DNA from: Draconibacterium orientale
GTDB taxonomy: Bacteria; Bacteroidota; Bacteroidia; Bacteroidales; UBA1556
Reading direction: 5' to 3'
Length of the DNA stretch: 54,372 nucleotides
NCBI GenBank assembly: GCA_020718275.1
Contig: DYSI01000002.1
Location: 29,039-83,410, forward strand
Position 1 is the stretch's first letter, and each line of letters starts with the position of its first letter. Position numbers and translations under genes: made by a program. The notes beneath the pieces were generated by a model that searched no databases, was not told the DNA's origin, and saw only the letters and a list, made by a program, of their open reading frames with translations. This document shows positions 9,025 to 16,295 of the stretch, one piece after another.

Positions 9025-10584
9025 CTATTGAATAGATTTAAACTTTGTCAAAATTTTTTTCTTGGCATTTTTAATTTGATTATCCCCAAACTTCTGTGCT
9101 GTTTCTTCGATTTTCTCAATTTCAGCCAATATTTTCATCGAGATATTTGAAAAGACTTTATCTTTCAGATTAGATTCAGCATTATGAAAAGCAGCTACAA
9201 GTGTTTCAGCATCCATATTTGCCAATACACTCTTCAGTTTTTGTTTTGGAATACTTGCTAAATCATTAAATTTTATTGCTTTAGCATCAGCAACCACCGA
9301 TTCAGCAACCACTTTCTCCTTACGAACTTTAGGTGAAGGTTTGGTGACGACTATTGGGTCAATCGTTTTAACAGGCTCATTCGCATGCGATAAATTAGCC
9401 ACTGCCTCTTGCACTCGAATTTGGAAATCAGAGAAGACATTCATATAATTAATAAAAGCTTCGTAGGGAGTTCCATAGGGATTAAAATATTTATGAACAT
9501 CGCCATCAGAGAACCATTTGGTACACATATAATAGAAATGGTCACTGGTTTGCAAATATTCCCAGTCTCTAATTAGCGTTGGGTCAGATAATTGCTTAAC
9601 CAATGGTTCAAGTTTATATAGCTTGTCAAATGCCTCATCTTGCAATTCATTACCAAGCCAAGCTGTTAAATCACGTTCTTCGTCAGCCCAAGAGATTGGG
9701 TAAGGAACGTGAACTGGGGCAATAGCTTGCAAATGACTACTTACTTCGGATGGTGTGTTGAAACCAAAATTGGTATGAGCCATAACTTTTTCTGGTAAAG
9801 CTTTCATAAATTCGAAAATACCAGTTTCAGGCCATTGGTGTTCACCAAAAGTTTCATAATCCATAAATAGATTTACAACTTCCTCTTTTTCATTGATTTG
9901 ATTTAACCAGCCGACAAACTTTTCGGTTGTAAGAGGCCAAGATGCCCAACTTTGTTGTGAAAACCGGAAAGCAATATCATCACTCAATTGAAAGTTTTTA
10001 AGCAACATTTTCAATTTAGGATTGATAGCATTAGTATAAAGATAGTTAGGGGATTTCCACCCTAAAATATGTTTTGCTCCTTCGGTAAGCATGGTTTTGA
10101 AGCCCATATCTGCCACCATAGCGCCAATTTCATCAGAATAAATCAACTCCGTATTTCTGAAAGTAGTTGGTGTAACGCCAAATAGATCTTGGATACGTTG
10201 CCGATGTTTTGACACTTGACGAGTAAATTCATCTTTAGATTTAAGTGCTGAAAGAGAGTGAGTATACGTTTCAGACAAAAACTCTACACTCCCACTTTGT
10301 GCAAGCCTACGGAAGCTATCGATTACCTCAGGAGTGTATTGTTCAAACTGATCTAGTGCAGTTCCTGAAATTGAAAAGCTAACTTTGAATAGACTTCCAA
10401 ACTCAATAATTTTATCAAGAAGCAACTGATTCATAGGCAAATAACACTTATCAGCCACACGACGGGCGATAAACTCATTTTGATAATCATCATAATAATA
10501 ATGATCTTTTCCTATATCGAAGAAGCGATATTTTTTTAACCTATACGGTTGATGTACTTGAAAATAAAAACAAATTGATTTCAT
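9025..10584 (-). CDS. glycoside hydrolase family 57 alpha-amylase-like protein with a FliG-C-like tail
   Basis: This 519-residue protein acts on alpha-glucans such as glycogen or maltodextrins. The N-terminus FYFQVHQPYRLKKY is the GH57 opening motif with its His. Glu146 in RNTELIYSDE is the expected nucleophile, and Asp242 in NLFMDYETFGEHQW the expected acid/base of the GH57 (beta/alpha)7 barrel. There is no signal peptide, so it is cytoplasmic. After a Pro/Val/Lys linker, residues ~430-515 form a helical module (DLASIPKQKLKSVL, NMDAETLVAAF, KDKVFSNISMKI) that resembles the C-terminal domain of flagellar FliG. It is the last gene of a three-gene operon with the glycosyltransferase and debranching enzyme. 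The catalytic assignment is firm; the tail assignment is by eye. Confidence 0.9.
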   Translation of the reverse strand: MKSICFYFQVHQPYRLKKYRFFDIGKDHYYYDDYQNEFIARRVADKCYLPMNQLLLDKIIEFGSLFKVSFSISGTALDQFEQYTPEVIDSFRRLAQSGSVEFLSETYTHSLSALKSKDEFTRQVSKHRQRIQDLFGVTPTTFRNTELIYSDEIGAMVADMGFKTMLTEGAKHILGWKSPNYLYTNAINPKLKMLLKNFQLSDDIAFRFSQQSWASWPLTTEKFVGWLNQINEKEEVVNLFMDYETFGEHQWPETGIFEFMKALPEKVMAHTNFGFNTPSEVSSHLQAIAPVHVPYPISWADEERDLTAWLGNELQDEAFDKLYKLEPLVKQLSDPTLIRDWEYLQTSDHFYYMCTKWFSDGDVHKYFNPYGTPYEAFINYMNVFSDFQIRVQEAVANLSHANEPVKTIDPIVVTKPSPKVRKEKVVAESVVADAKAIKFNDLASIPKQKLKSVLANMDAETLVAAFHNAESNLKDKVFSNISMKILAEIEKIEETAQKFGDNQIKNAKKKILTKFKSIQ

Positions 10585-10605
10585 ATTTTAGTCTTAATAA
10601 ATATC

Positions 10606-11880
10606 TTACAATAATGATTGATAAACTTGAATAACTTTTCGAGCGGCATTATCCCACTTCATTTTATCGACTTCTGCTTTTCCCATTGAGATAAACATTT
10701 TGGAGAGTCCATCATAATGAGTCAAACCCCAAATAGAATCAGCCAAGGCGTCTATATCCCAAAAGTCGACTTTGAGGGCATGATGAAGCACTTCGGAAAC
10801 TCCTGATTGTTTGGAAATAATTACAGGAACATTAGAACGCATTGCCTCCAAAGGAGAAATACCAAAAGGTTCGGAAACGGATGGCATTACGTAAACATCA
10901 CTCAAAGCGAACATGTAATCTACTTCATAGCCTTTTAAGAAGCCTGTAAAATGGAATTTATCCGCAATTTTAAGTGCAGCTACTCGCCTAATCATCCGAT
11001 TAAGCATATCGCCGCTACCTGCCATCACAAAACGAACATTAGGATCTTTTTGTAAAACCTTAGCAGCAGCTTCTACGAAATAGTCAGGTCCTTTTTGGAA
11101 GGTGATACGTCCCAAAAAAGTAACAACTTTTTCTTTTACATTTTTTTCGAGACCACAATAATCAGATTGATTTGCAGGCTCAACGGCATTATGAACCGTA
11201 ATGACTTTATTGGGGTCAATTCCATAGCGATTAATAACTATATTTCTTGTCCAATTGCTAACCGTAATAACGCGATCAGCCATTTCCATTCCACGCTTTT
11301 CGATATCATAAACTACCTGATTTACGTTTTCGCCTGAGCGATCAAATTCAGTAGCATGCATGTGAACCACTAGTGGTTTTCCGCTCACTTGCTTAGCAGA
11401 AATTCCAGCCTCGTAAGTTAGCCAATCGTGAGCATGAATAATGTCATGCGATTCTTGCGAGGCAATTTGCGCAGCAACAAGGGCATAACGACGAACTTCT
11501 TCCATCAAACTCTGACCGTATTTTCCTGAGAATTTATAATTAGTAGAAAAAACGGATTCATTTTCTTGGCTGTGATGGAAATATTTACGAGTTATTTTAT
11601 AAAATTCATCATCATCGGCATAAGGAACTAGAATCGAATCTACCTCGATATACTTTAACTTTTCCCAATATTCTGAAAACACCTTGTTGCGTAAATCAAG
11701 CGTAACATCACTTGCATTGACGATTCTAACATCCTGTGATTCATCACCATAAGCTTTTGGAACGACAAAAACAACTTCTTGGTGATTATCCATTAAGCCT
11801 TTAGTCAATCCATAACAAGCTGTTCCAAGACCGCCAGTGATATGAGGTGGAAATTCCCACCCGAACATTAATATTTTCAT
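10606..11880 (-). CDS. GT-B glycosyltransferase, glycogen-synthase-like
   Basis: This 424-residue protein starts MKILMFGWEFPPHITGGLGTA, the N-terminal nucleotide-sugar loop of GT4/GT5 enzymes. The C-terminal Rossmann half has GRITFQKGPDYFVEAA, VRFVMAGSGD and the EPFGISPLEAM motif containing the EX7E glutamates. It has no signal peptide. It overlaps the upstream debranching-enzyme stop by 4 nt (ATGA, 11877-11880) and precedes GH57 by 21 nt, so the three are one translationally coupled operon. The context suggests glycogen or alpha-glucan chain synthesis from a nucleotide glucose; family alone does not prove the donor. Confidence 0.85.
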   Translation of the reverse strand: MKILMFGWEFPPHITGGLGTACYGLTKGLMDNHQEVVFVVPKAYGDESQDVRIVNASDVTLDLRNKVFSEYWEKLKYIEVDSILVPYADDDEFYKITRKYFHHSQENESVFSTNYKFSGKYGQSLMEEVRRYALVAAQIASQESHDIIHAHDWLTYEAGISAKQVSGKPLVVHMHATEFDRSGENVNQVVYDIEKRGMEMADRVITVSNWTRNIVINRYGIDPNKVITVHNAVEPANQSDYCGLEKNVKEKVVTFLGRITFQKGPDYFVEAAAKVLQKDPNVRFVMAGSGDMLNRMIRRVAALKIADKFHFTGFLKGYEVDYMFALSDVYVMPSVSEPFGISPLEAMRSNVPVIISKQSGVSEVLHHALKVDFWDIDALADSIWGLTHYDGLSKMFISMGKAEVDKMKWDNAARKVIQVYQSLL

Positions 11881-13844
11881 TTCTCACCTTTCCTTTCTTG
11901 ATTTTTGAATTTATCAAGCACATCGAGTGCACGAAGAATCTCGGCCACATTCCAGGCTTGAGATATAGCACCACCAGCTTGATGTGGCGGATCTCCTTCG
12001 TAAATCTCTGAGATTGTTCCGAGTCCTTGTTCTGTCATAACTTCTTCAAATTTTTCAAGATGCCACTCCATTTTACGAACACCAGAGAGTCCATATACTT
12101 TTAAGTAGGCTTCAACAAAAAGACCCATCATCCATGGCCATACAGTACCTTGATGATAACTTCTATCCCTTTCGGCTTGATTTCCTTGATAAATTCCCAC
12201 ATAATCGCCATGATTAGGGGAAAGCGATCTTAATCCTCTTGGGGTAAGCAATTCTCTTTCAATAATTTCTAAGATAGCTTTTTGATATCTTTTTTCAATT
12301 GGAGAATAAGGTAAACTTACTGCCAAAAGCATATTAGGACGTATTGCCCAATCTCTATATTCAAATTCTACGTAATCAGCTAAATATTGATATTGATCGT
12401 TCCAGAATTTTTGCAGAAATGCTGTAGGAAAAGAGTCAGCTATCGGCTGAAATTCAGCGACGAAAGAATGATCATTAAATTGCTTTGCGAGTTCGAGAGT
12501 GAACATAATGGCGTTGTAAGCCAGCGCATTCACTTCAACTGGATATCCCGATCTTGGCGTTACTGGACGACCAGCACTGATGGCATCCATCCAAGTGAGT
12601 GCCACTCCTTTTTCTCCTCCACTTACTAATCCGTTGTCATCCATTTTGATATTGTATTGGGTACCAGCTCGGTAACCTCGCAATATCATTTTCATTTTTT
12701 CTCCCCATTTTTTCCACACTTTCTCATTGGTAGAGGAGTATTTAATTAATTGTTGTAAGGTCCAAAAAAACCATAAAGAAGCATCTATTGTATTATATGC
12801 TGCATTATGTCGATATCCGACATTTGGAAAAAGAGGACCTGACATTTCAGCAGAAATGGTATCAAGCACACTGTTAAATAATTTTTCATTACCTCGAACT
12901 AATGTTAAGCCAGGTAATGAAATCATGGTATCTCGACCATAGCGTCCGAACCAATGATAACCAGCTAAAATATCTGTTTTTCCATTTCTATTTACAAAAA
13001 ACTGTTCGGCAGAACTAAGCAAGCAGTTTTTGTAATTATCTCTAGAGATTCGTTTTTTTAATTCTTGAGAAAAAGATTTTGCAAGGGTTGATGTTTCAAC
13101 TTCCTCGGTTCCAGCGGCGATGATGATACTTTCTCCCTTCTTCATATCAAACTCGAAGTAACCAGGAACTAAAAGGTCTTCCTGAAATTCATAGCCTCTT
13201 AATTCTTCTTGGAAATACTCGATATTATAATACCAATTAGGTGAGTGTATGTATTCTCCCTCTTTGTTATATTGCAAAAACAAGGGCGTATAGCCTTGAT
13301 ACATTCTGAATGAAACTCCGTTGTCAGCCTTTTCGAACTTAGTATTTGCAAATTCATTCGCTTTACTTAACTCATGTCTTGATCTGAAAGCTAGGTATGG
13401 ACGAAGCTGGAGTTTGGTTTCAGAATGACAATCAACAAGTGTGTACTTCATTAAAATGCGATCTGAATCAGATGAGAAAAGTGTTTCAACTTTTAGAACC
13501 ACACCACCTACCCTAAAAATAATAAATGGAATTGGATCAACTGATAATTCTCTAACATATTTATGTCCCTTTGGGCTATAAATACCTCCTGGATAACGGT
13601 GGATTCCCAAGTTGAAGGAAGCATCATGTTGAATTATCGTAGGATCAAGGGTTGATAATAGAACATGCAATTCATTGTCAATTGCAGGTTGCGGAGTAAC
13701 CAACAAACCATGATATTTTCTGGTATTACTCCGAATGATACTAGTACTGGAGTATGCTCCTCTTCTATTAGAGCGCAGTAATTCGCGATCCAAAGAGAAT
13801 GATAAGTTCACCAACTTAGTTTTATCAAAATTTAAATACGTCAT
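11877..13844 (-). CDS. glycogen debranching enzyme (amylo-alpha-1,6-glucosidase, GH133 type)
   Basis: This is a 655-residue protein. The N-terminal domain contains the bacterial GDE_N signature (RGAYSSTSIIRSNTRKYHGL). The C-terminal (alpha/alpha)6 barrel begins at GYHWFGRYGRDTMISLPG, and the barrel also contains MDAISAGRPVTPRSGYPVEV and QGTVWPWMMGLF. It would remove alpha-1,6-linked glucose stubs during glycogen breakdown in the cytoplasm. It is the first gene of the glucan operon; its stop overlaps the next start (ATGA). A -7 box (TAGTTTTG) lies on the minus strand at 13930-13937. The length is typical for the bacterial family. Confidence 0.92.
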   Translation of the reverse strand: MTYLNFDKTKLVNLSFSLDRELLRSNRRGAYSSTSIIRSNTRKYHGLLVTPQPAIDNELHVLLSTLDPTIIQHDASFNLGIHRYPGGIYSPKGHKYVRELSVDPIPFIIFRVGGVVLKVETLFSSDSDRILMKYTLVDCHSETKLQLRPYLAFRSRHELSKANEFANTKFEKADNGVSFRMYQGYTPLFLQYNKEGEYIHSPNWYYNIEYFQEELRGYEFQEDLLVPGYFEFDMKKGESIIIAAGTEEVETSTLAKSFSQELKKRISRDNYKNCLLSSAEQFFVNRNGKTDILAGYHWFGRYGRDTMISLPGLTLVRGNEKLFNSVLDTISAEMSGPLFPNVGYRHNAAYNTIDASLWFFWTLQQLIKYSSTNEKVWKKWGEKMKMILRGYRAGTQYNIKMDDNGLVSGGEKGVALTWMDAISAGRPVTPRSGYPVEVNALAYNAIMFTLELAKQFNDHSFVAEFQPIADSFPTAFLQKFWNDQYQYLADYVEFEYRDWAIRPNMLLAVSLPYSPIEKRYQKAILEIIERELLTPRGLRSLSPNHGDYVGIYQGNQAERDRSYHQGTVWPWMMGLFVEAYLKVYGLSGVRKMEWHLEKFEEVMTEQGLGTISEIYEGDPPHQAGGAISQAWNVAEILRALDVLDKFKNQERKGEK

Positions 13845-13929
13845 TGTTGAGATGCTATATATTTTTAAAAATTAGTTATTATTTTATAAAAGCTTTAACC
13901 ACCCTTTTTACCTAAAATTAAGGCGGTGC

Positions 13930-13937
13930 AAAACTAA
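13930..13937 (-). promoter_or_regulatory. -7 box (TAGTTTTG) of the glucan operon
   Basis: On the minus strand TAGTTTTG is followed by CACC, matching TAnnTTTG, and would give an 80-nt leader for the debranching-enzyme gene. It is set back to back with the pyrB leader promoter. Confidence 0.5.
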
Positions 13938-14097
13938 TTTATAATTCGATAAAATTAGGGAAGTTTTTAGAAAAAATAACAATTAAATAATAATTTTAAA
14001 TGTTGACTGAAATTTTATAACAAATGAGCTCGTTTTATTGTTTACAATTTGTTAATACAATTTTCAAATAAAAACAAAACATAAGGAGCTGAGAATA

Positions 14098-14105
14098 TAT
14101 CTTTG
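14098..14105 (+). promoter_or_regulatory. -7 box (TATCTTTG) of the pyrBI leader
   Basis: TATCTTTG followed by CGGC matches the consensus exactly and ends 20 nt before the leader ORF start at 14126. Transcription from here produces a roughly 265-nt leader before pyrB. No obvious TTG was found at the -33 distance. Confidence 0.55.
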
Positions 14106-14125
14106 CGGCTGTTTAAATTAAGGGA

Positions 14126-14317
14126 ATGAGCAAAACAACAATCAGCAAGGAAATAGGTTTTGAAACACACCAATTAATTTTTCGGACTTGGTTTCTAGTT
14201 TTTCAGCTTTCATTAACTCAAAGTCTACTTTTCGATTATTGTCAAAACTCCTGCAGTAGAAGTCCAAAATCAAAACTAGTTTTGCAGTCAAACTGCAATC
14301 ATATTAGTGAATTTTAA
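14126..14317 (+). CDS. putative 63-residue leader peptide of pyrBI
   Basis: This is a small open frame (MSKTTISKEIGFETH...NHISEF) between the promoter box and pyrB, preceded by AAGGGA directly before the ATG. It has no recognisable domain and a Phe/Leu-rich middle encoded by U-rich codons. Its stop (14315-14317) lies 11 nt before the 5' arm of the terminator hairpin, so a ribosome finishing it would reach the stem. That is the geometry of the enterobacterial pyrBI attenuator, in which close coupling of ribosome and polymerase depends on UTP. It could be a chance frame; the position argues otherwise. Confidence 0.5.
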   Translation: MSKTTISKEIGFETHQLIFRTWFLVFQLSLTQSLLFDYCQNSCSRSPKSKLVLQSNCNHISEF

Positions 14318-14355
14318 AATACGTTACCAGCTACTGAATCAGTAGCTTTTTTTTT
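14224..14355 (+). promoter_or_regulatory. candidate pyrBI transcription attenuator (alternating hairpins)
   Basis: Four short segments can pair in alternative ways. TCTACT (14224-14229) pairs with AGTAGA (14255-14260). CAGTAG (14254-14259) pairs with CTACTG (14331-14336). AGCTACTGA (14329-14337) pairs with TCAGTAGCT (14339-14347), and that last pair is followed by nine T (14347-14355), making an intrinsic terminator 23 bp before pyrB. A separate small hairpin TTGCAGT/ACTGCAA lies at 14282-14298. So the upstream CAGTAG could act as an antiterminator strand. No PyrR-box-like sequence was seen. Confidence 0.55.
14329..14355 (+). terminator. intrinsic terminator inside the pyrB leader
   Basis: AGCTACTGA and TCAGTAGCT form a self-complementary stem (the innermost pairs would open to make a loop), with nine consecutive T's at 14347-14355. 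It lies upstream of, not after, pyrB, which is the reason to regard it as an attenuator. Confidence 0.75.
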
Positions 14356-14378
14356 GTTTAATTTTTTAATTATTCGCA

Positions 14379-15290
14379 ATGAAGAACAAAAGTCTAATTT
14401 CAATTAATGATTACAGTAAAGAAGAAATGCTGTATATTCTAAAAGTTGCTGAAGAGTTTGAAGCCAATCCAAGGCAAAAGATTCTGAGCAATCATGTAGT
14501 GGCAACCCTATTTTTTGAACCTTCAACACGAACCCGTTTGAGTTTTGAAAGTGCAATTAATCAATTAGGCGGTAGAGTGATAGGATTTACAGATGCTGCC
14601 AGTTCGAGTGTAATTAAAGGAGAATCATTGCGCGATACCATTCAAACGGTTTCACTCTATTCTGATTTAATAGTAATGCGACATCCACTAGAAGGAAGTG
14701 CACGTTTTGCGAGTGAATTAAATGATACTCCAATCATCAATGCAGGAGACGGAGCCAATCAGCATCCCACTCAATGTTTGCTTGATATGTATTCCATTCA
14801 AAAAACACAAGGAAAATTAGATAATCTAGACATTGCATTTGTTGGGGATTTAAAATACGGGCGTACAGTTCATTCATTAGTAATCGCCATGTCATTATTT
14901 AAGAATACCCGCTTTCATCTTGTGTCTCCCACCGAATTGAAATTACCCCGTTCAATCAAAGAATACATTATCAACTCGGGGCTCACCTACGAGCAATACG
15001 AAGACATGAATGAAGTGATTGATAAAGTTGATATCTTGTATATGACTCGAATTCAAAAAGAACGTTTTGCCGATCAGATGGAATATGAGCGTGTTAAAAA
15101 CTTCTATATCCTGGAGAACTCTATGATGAAAAATTCAAGAAAAAACCTTAAAGTTTTGCATCCACTTCCACGTGTGAATGAGATCGATGAAAATGTAGAT
15201 AGCAATCCTAAAGCCTATTACTTTCAGCAAGCTCAAAACGGTGTATTTGTTCGTCAAGCCTTGCTTTCTGTAATTTTGGGAATGAGATAA
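14379..15290 (+). CDS. pyrB: aspartate carbamoyltransferase catalytic chain
   Basis: This 303-residue protein condenses carbamoyl phosphate and aspartate to N-carbamoylaspartate in pyrimidine synthesis. The carbamoyl-phosphate loop FEPSTRTRLSFESA is present near residue 50, followed by SSSVIKGESLRDT (the Ser-Lys pair contributed across the trimer interface), VMRHPLEGSA, NAGDGANQHPTQCLLD and the C-terminal HPLPRVNEID. It is 33 bp upstream of pyrI, so the enzyme is the allosteric B6R6 form (2 C3 : 3 R2). Expression is probably set by the leader structure just upstream. Confidence 0.97.
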   Translation: MKNKSLISINDYSKEEMLYILKVAEEFEANPRQKILSNHVVATLFFEPSTRTRLSFESAINQLGGRVIGFTDAASSSVIKGESLRDTIQTVSLYSDLIVMRHPLEGSARFASELNDTPIINAGDGANQHPTQCLLDMYSIQKTQGKLDNLDIAFVGDLKYGRTVHSLVIAMSLFKNTRFHLVSPTELKLPRSIKEYIINSGLTYEQYEDMNEVIDKVDILYMTRIQKERFADQMEYERVKNFYILENSMMKNSRKNLKVLHPLPRVNEIDENVDSNPKAYYFQQAQNGVFVRQALLSVILGMR

Positions 15291-15323
15291 TAGATAAATG
15301 TTGAATTATAAAAAACTATCATA

Positions 15324-15785
15324 ATGGAAATCAATAAAACCGAACTGAAGGTATCAGCACTCGAAAATGGGACTGTCATCGACCATATACCACAAGGTCA
15401 TGTGTTAGAAGTAATGCGTATTTTAAATCTGGAGATTTTTGAAGACCAAATTTATTTTGGTGCTAATCTAGAAAGTAAGAAGTACGGAAAAAAGGGAATA
15501 ATTAAAGTTAGTAATCGATTTTTTGAAGATACCGAAATCAATAAAATAGCAGTTGTTGCCCCTACCGCTACCTTAATTGAAATTAGAAATTACGAAGTAA
15601 CCCGCAAAACCGGTGTGTCAATTCCTGATGAAATACATGGAATAATTCGATGTTTCAATCCTAAATGCATAACAAACCATGAGAAAGTGACAACCCATTT
15701 TAGTGTGGTTGATAAAGATGATTTAAAAATCAAATGCCATTATTGCGAAAAAATTACCAAAAAGCAAAATATTACCTTTGTTTAA
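15324..15785 (+). CDS. pyrI: aspartate carbamoyltransferase regulatory chain
   Basis: This 153-residue protein binds CTP/ATP and transmits feedback control to PyrB. The N-terminal allosteric domain starts LKVSALENGTVIDHIPQG, with the His-Ile-Pro nucleotide site. The C-terminal zinc domain has all four cysteines, in RCFNPKCITNHE and KCHYCEKI. It is in an operon with pyrB, which is itself a hint of Bacteroidales-type rather than flavobacterial pyrimidine genes. Length and motifs are standard. Confidence 0.97.
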   Translation: MEINKTELKVSALENGTVIDHIPQGHVLEVMRILNLEIFEDQIYFGANLESKKYGKKGIIKVSNRFFEDTEINKIAVVAPTATLIEIRNYEVTRKTGVSIPDEIHGIIRCFNPKCITNHEKVTTHFSVVDKDDLKIKCHYCEKITKKQNITFV

Positions 15786-15911
15786 GTCATTGAAATCAAT
15801 TGAAAATAAGTTTTCAGCAATTGATTAATTTCTTAGACAATAGCAATAAGACGAATCGAAGGTATCGGATTCTACCACTGGAAATTTTTTGAGCGCTTGG
15901 ATTTAGCAAGT

Positions 15912-15955
15912 AAAAAAAAACGGGACAAATCCTATTGGATAAGTCCCGTTTTTAT
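15912..15955. terminator. terminator downstream of pyrBI
   Basis: ACGGGAC (15920-15926) pairs with GTCCCGT (15943-15949), with an inner ATCC/GGAT extension. T's follow on the plus strand and a run of nine A precedes on the left, so it can work in both directions. Confidence 0.85.
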
Positions 15956-16159
15956 TTTAACGCTGTTGAAACATAGAATTAAAGGGTAGCCTAACAGCAA
16001 TCTAGATTTTGCATTATCAAAATTTCATCTTCAACTCAATTATTTGGAAGTTCAAAAAATTTAATGAAATGGGAATTTAAAAAAACATTAGCAAGCAAAA
16101 TCATTAATACTTGAGAGGTTAAAATCCAAAGTCCATAATCGTAATTAAGGATAAAAAAT

Positions 16160-16230
16160 CACTATTGTCCGTTAAAAATTATATTTAGTCCATTTCGGCA
16201 ATTTAGTAGTTTTTTTATCGGACAACACTG
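16160..16230. mobile_element. 71-bp MITE-like element with 19-bp terminal inverted repeats and 9-bp target duplication
   Basis: The left end CACTATTGTCCGTTAAAAA (16160-16178) and the reverse complement of the right end, CAGTGTTGTCCGATAAAAA (16212-16230), agree at 16 of 19 positions. The element is flanked by an identical 9-bp direct repeat ATAAAAAAT (16151-16159 and 16231-16239). There is no coding capacity. Size, inverted ends and a 9-bp duplication fit a non-autonomous derivative of an insertion sequence, possibly IS4-like from the duplication length; that family guess is weak. The duplicated target is the T-tract of the gdhA terminator. Confidence 0.6.
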
Positions 16231-16232
16231 AT

Positions 16233-16270
16233 AAAAAATTAAGGTTGTTCATCGAGACGAACAACCTTAA
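16233..16270 (-). terminator. gdhA terminator
   Basis: A perfect 12-bp stem TTAAGGTTGTTC (16239-16250) with GAACAACCTTAA (16259-16270) and an 8-nt loop. On the minus strand it is followed by TTTTTT, which coincides with one copy of the MITE's flanking duplication. Confidence 0.9.
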
Positions 16271-16295
16271 CTAAAGAATCAAATATTAAAAAAAG

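Larger units (their letters stand above)
15786..16295. other. convergent pyrI/gdhA intergenic region
   Basis: This 510-bp gap carries no gene. It contains an AT-rich hairpin at 15794-15826 (AATCAATT/AATTGATT, no T-run), the pyrI terminator, a MITE-like element at 16160-16230 and the gdhA terminator. The stretch 15957-16150 shows no recognisable structure. Confidence 0.7.

Noticed and set aside
14126-14317. An amino-acid-specific leader (Phe or Leu) for an amino-acid operon
   Set aside because: The downstream genes are pyrBI, and the frame has no run of a single regulatory codon.
15794-15826. Hairpin AATCAATT/AATTGATT as the pyrI terminator
   Set aside because: It is AT-only and lacks a following T-run; the GC-rich hairpin at 15920-15949 is the better terminator.
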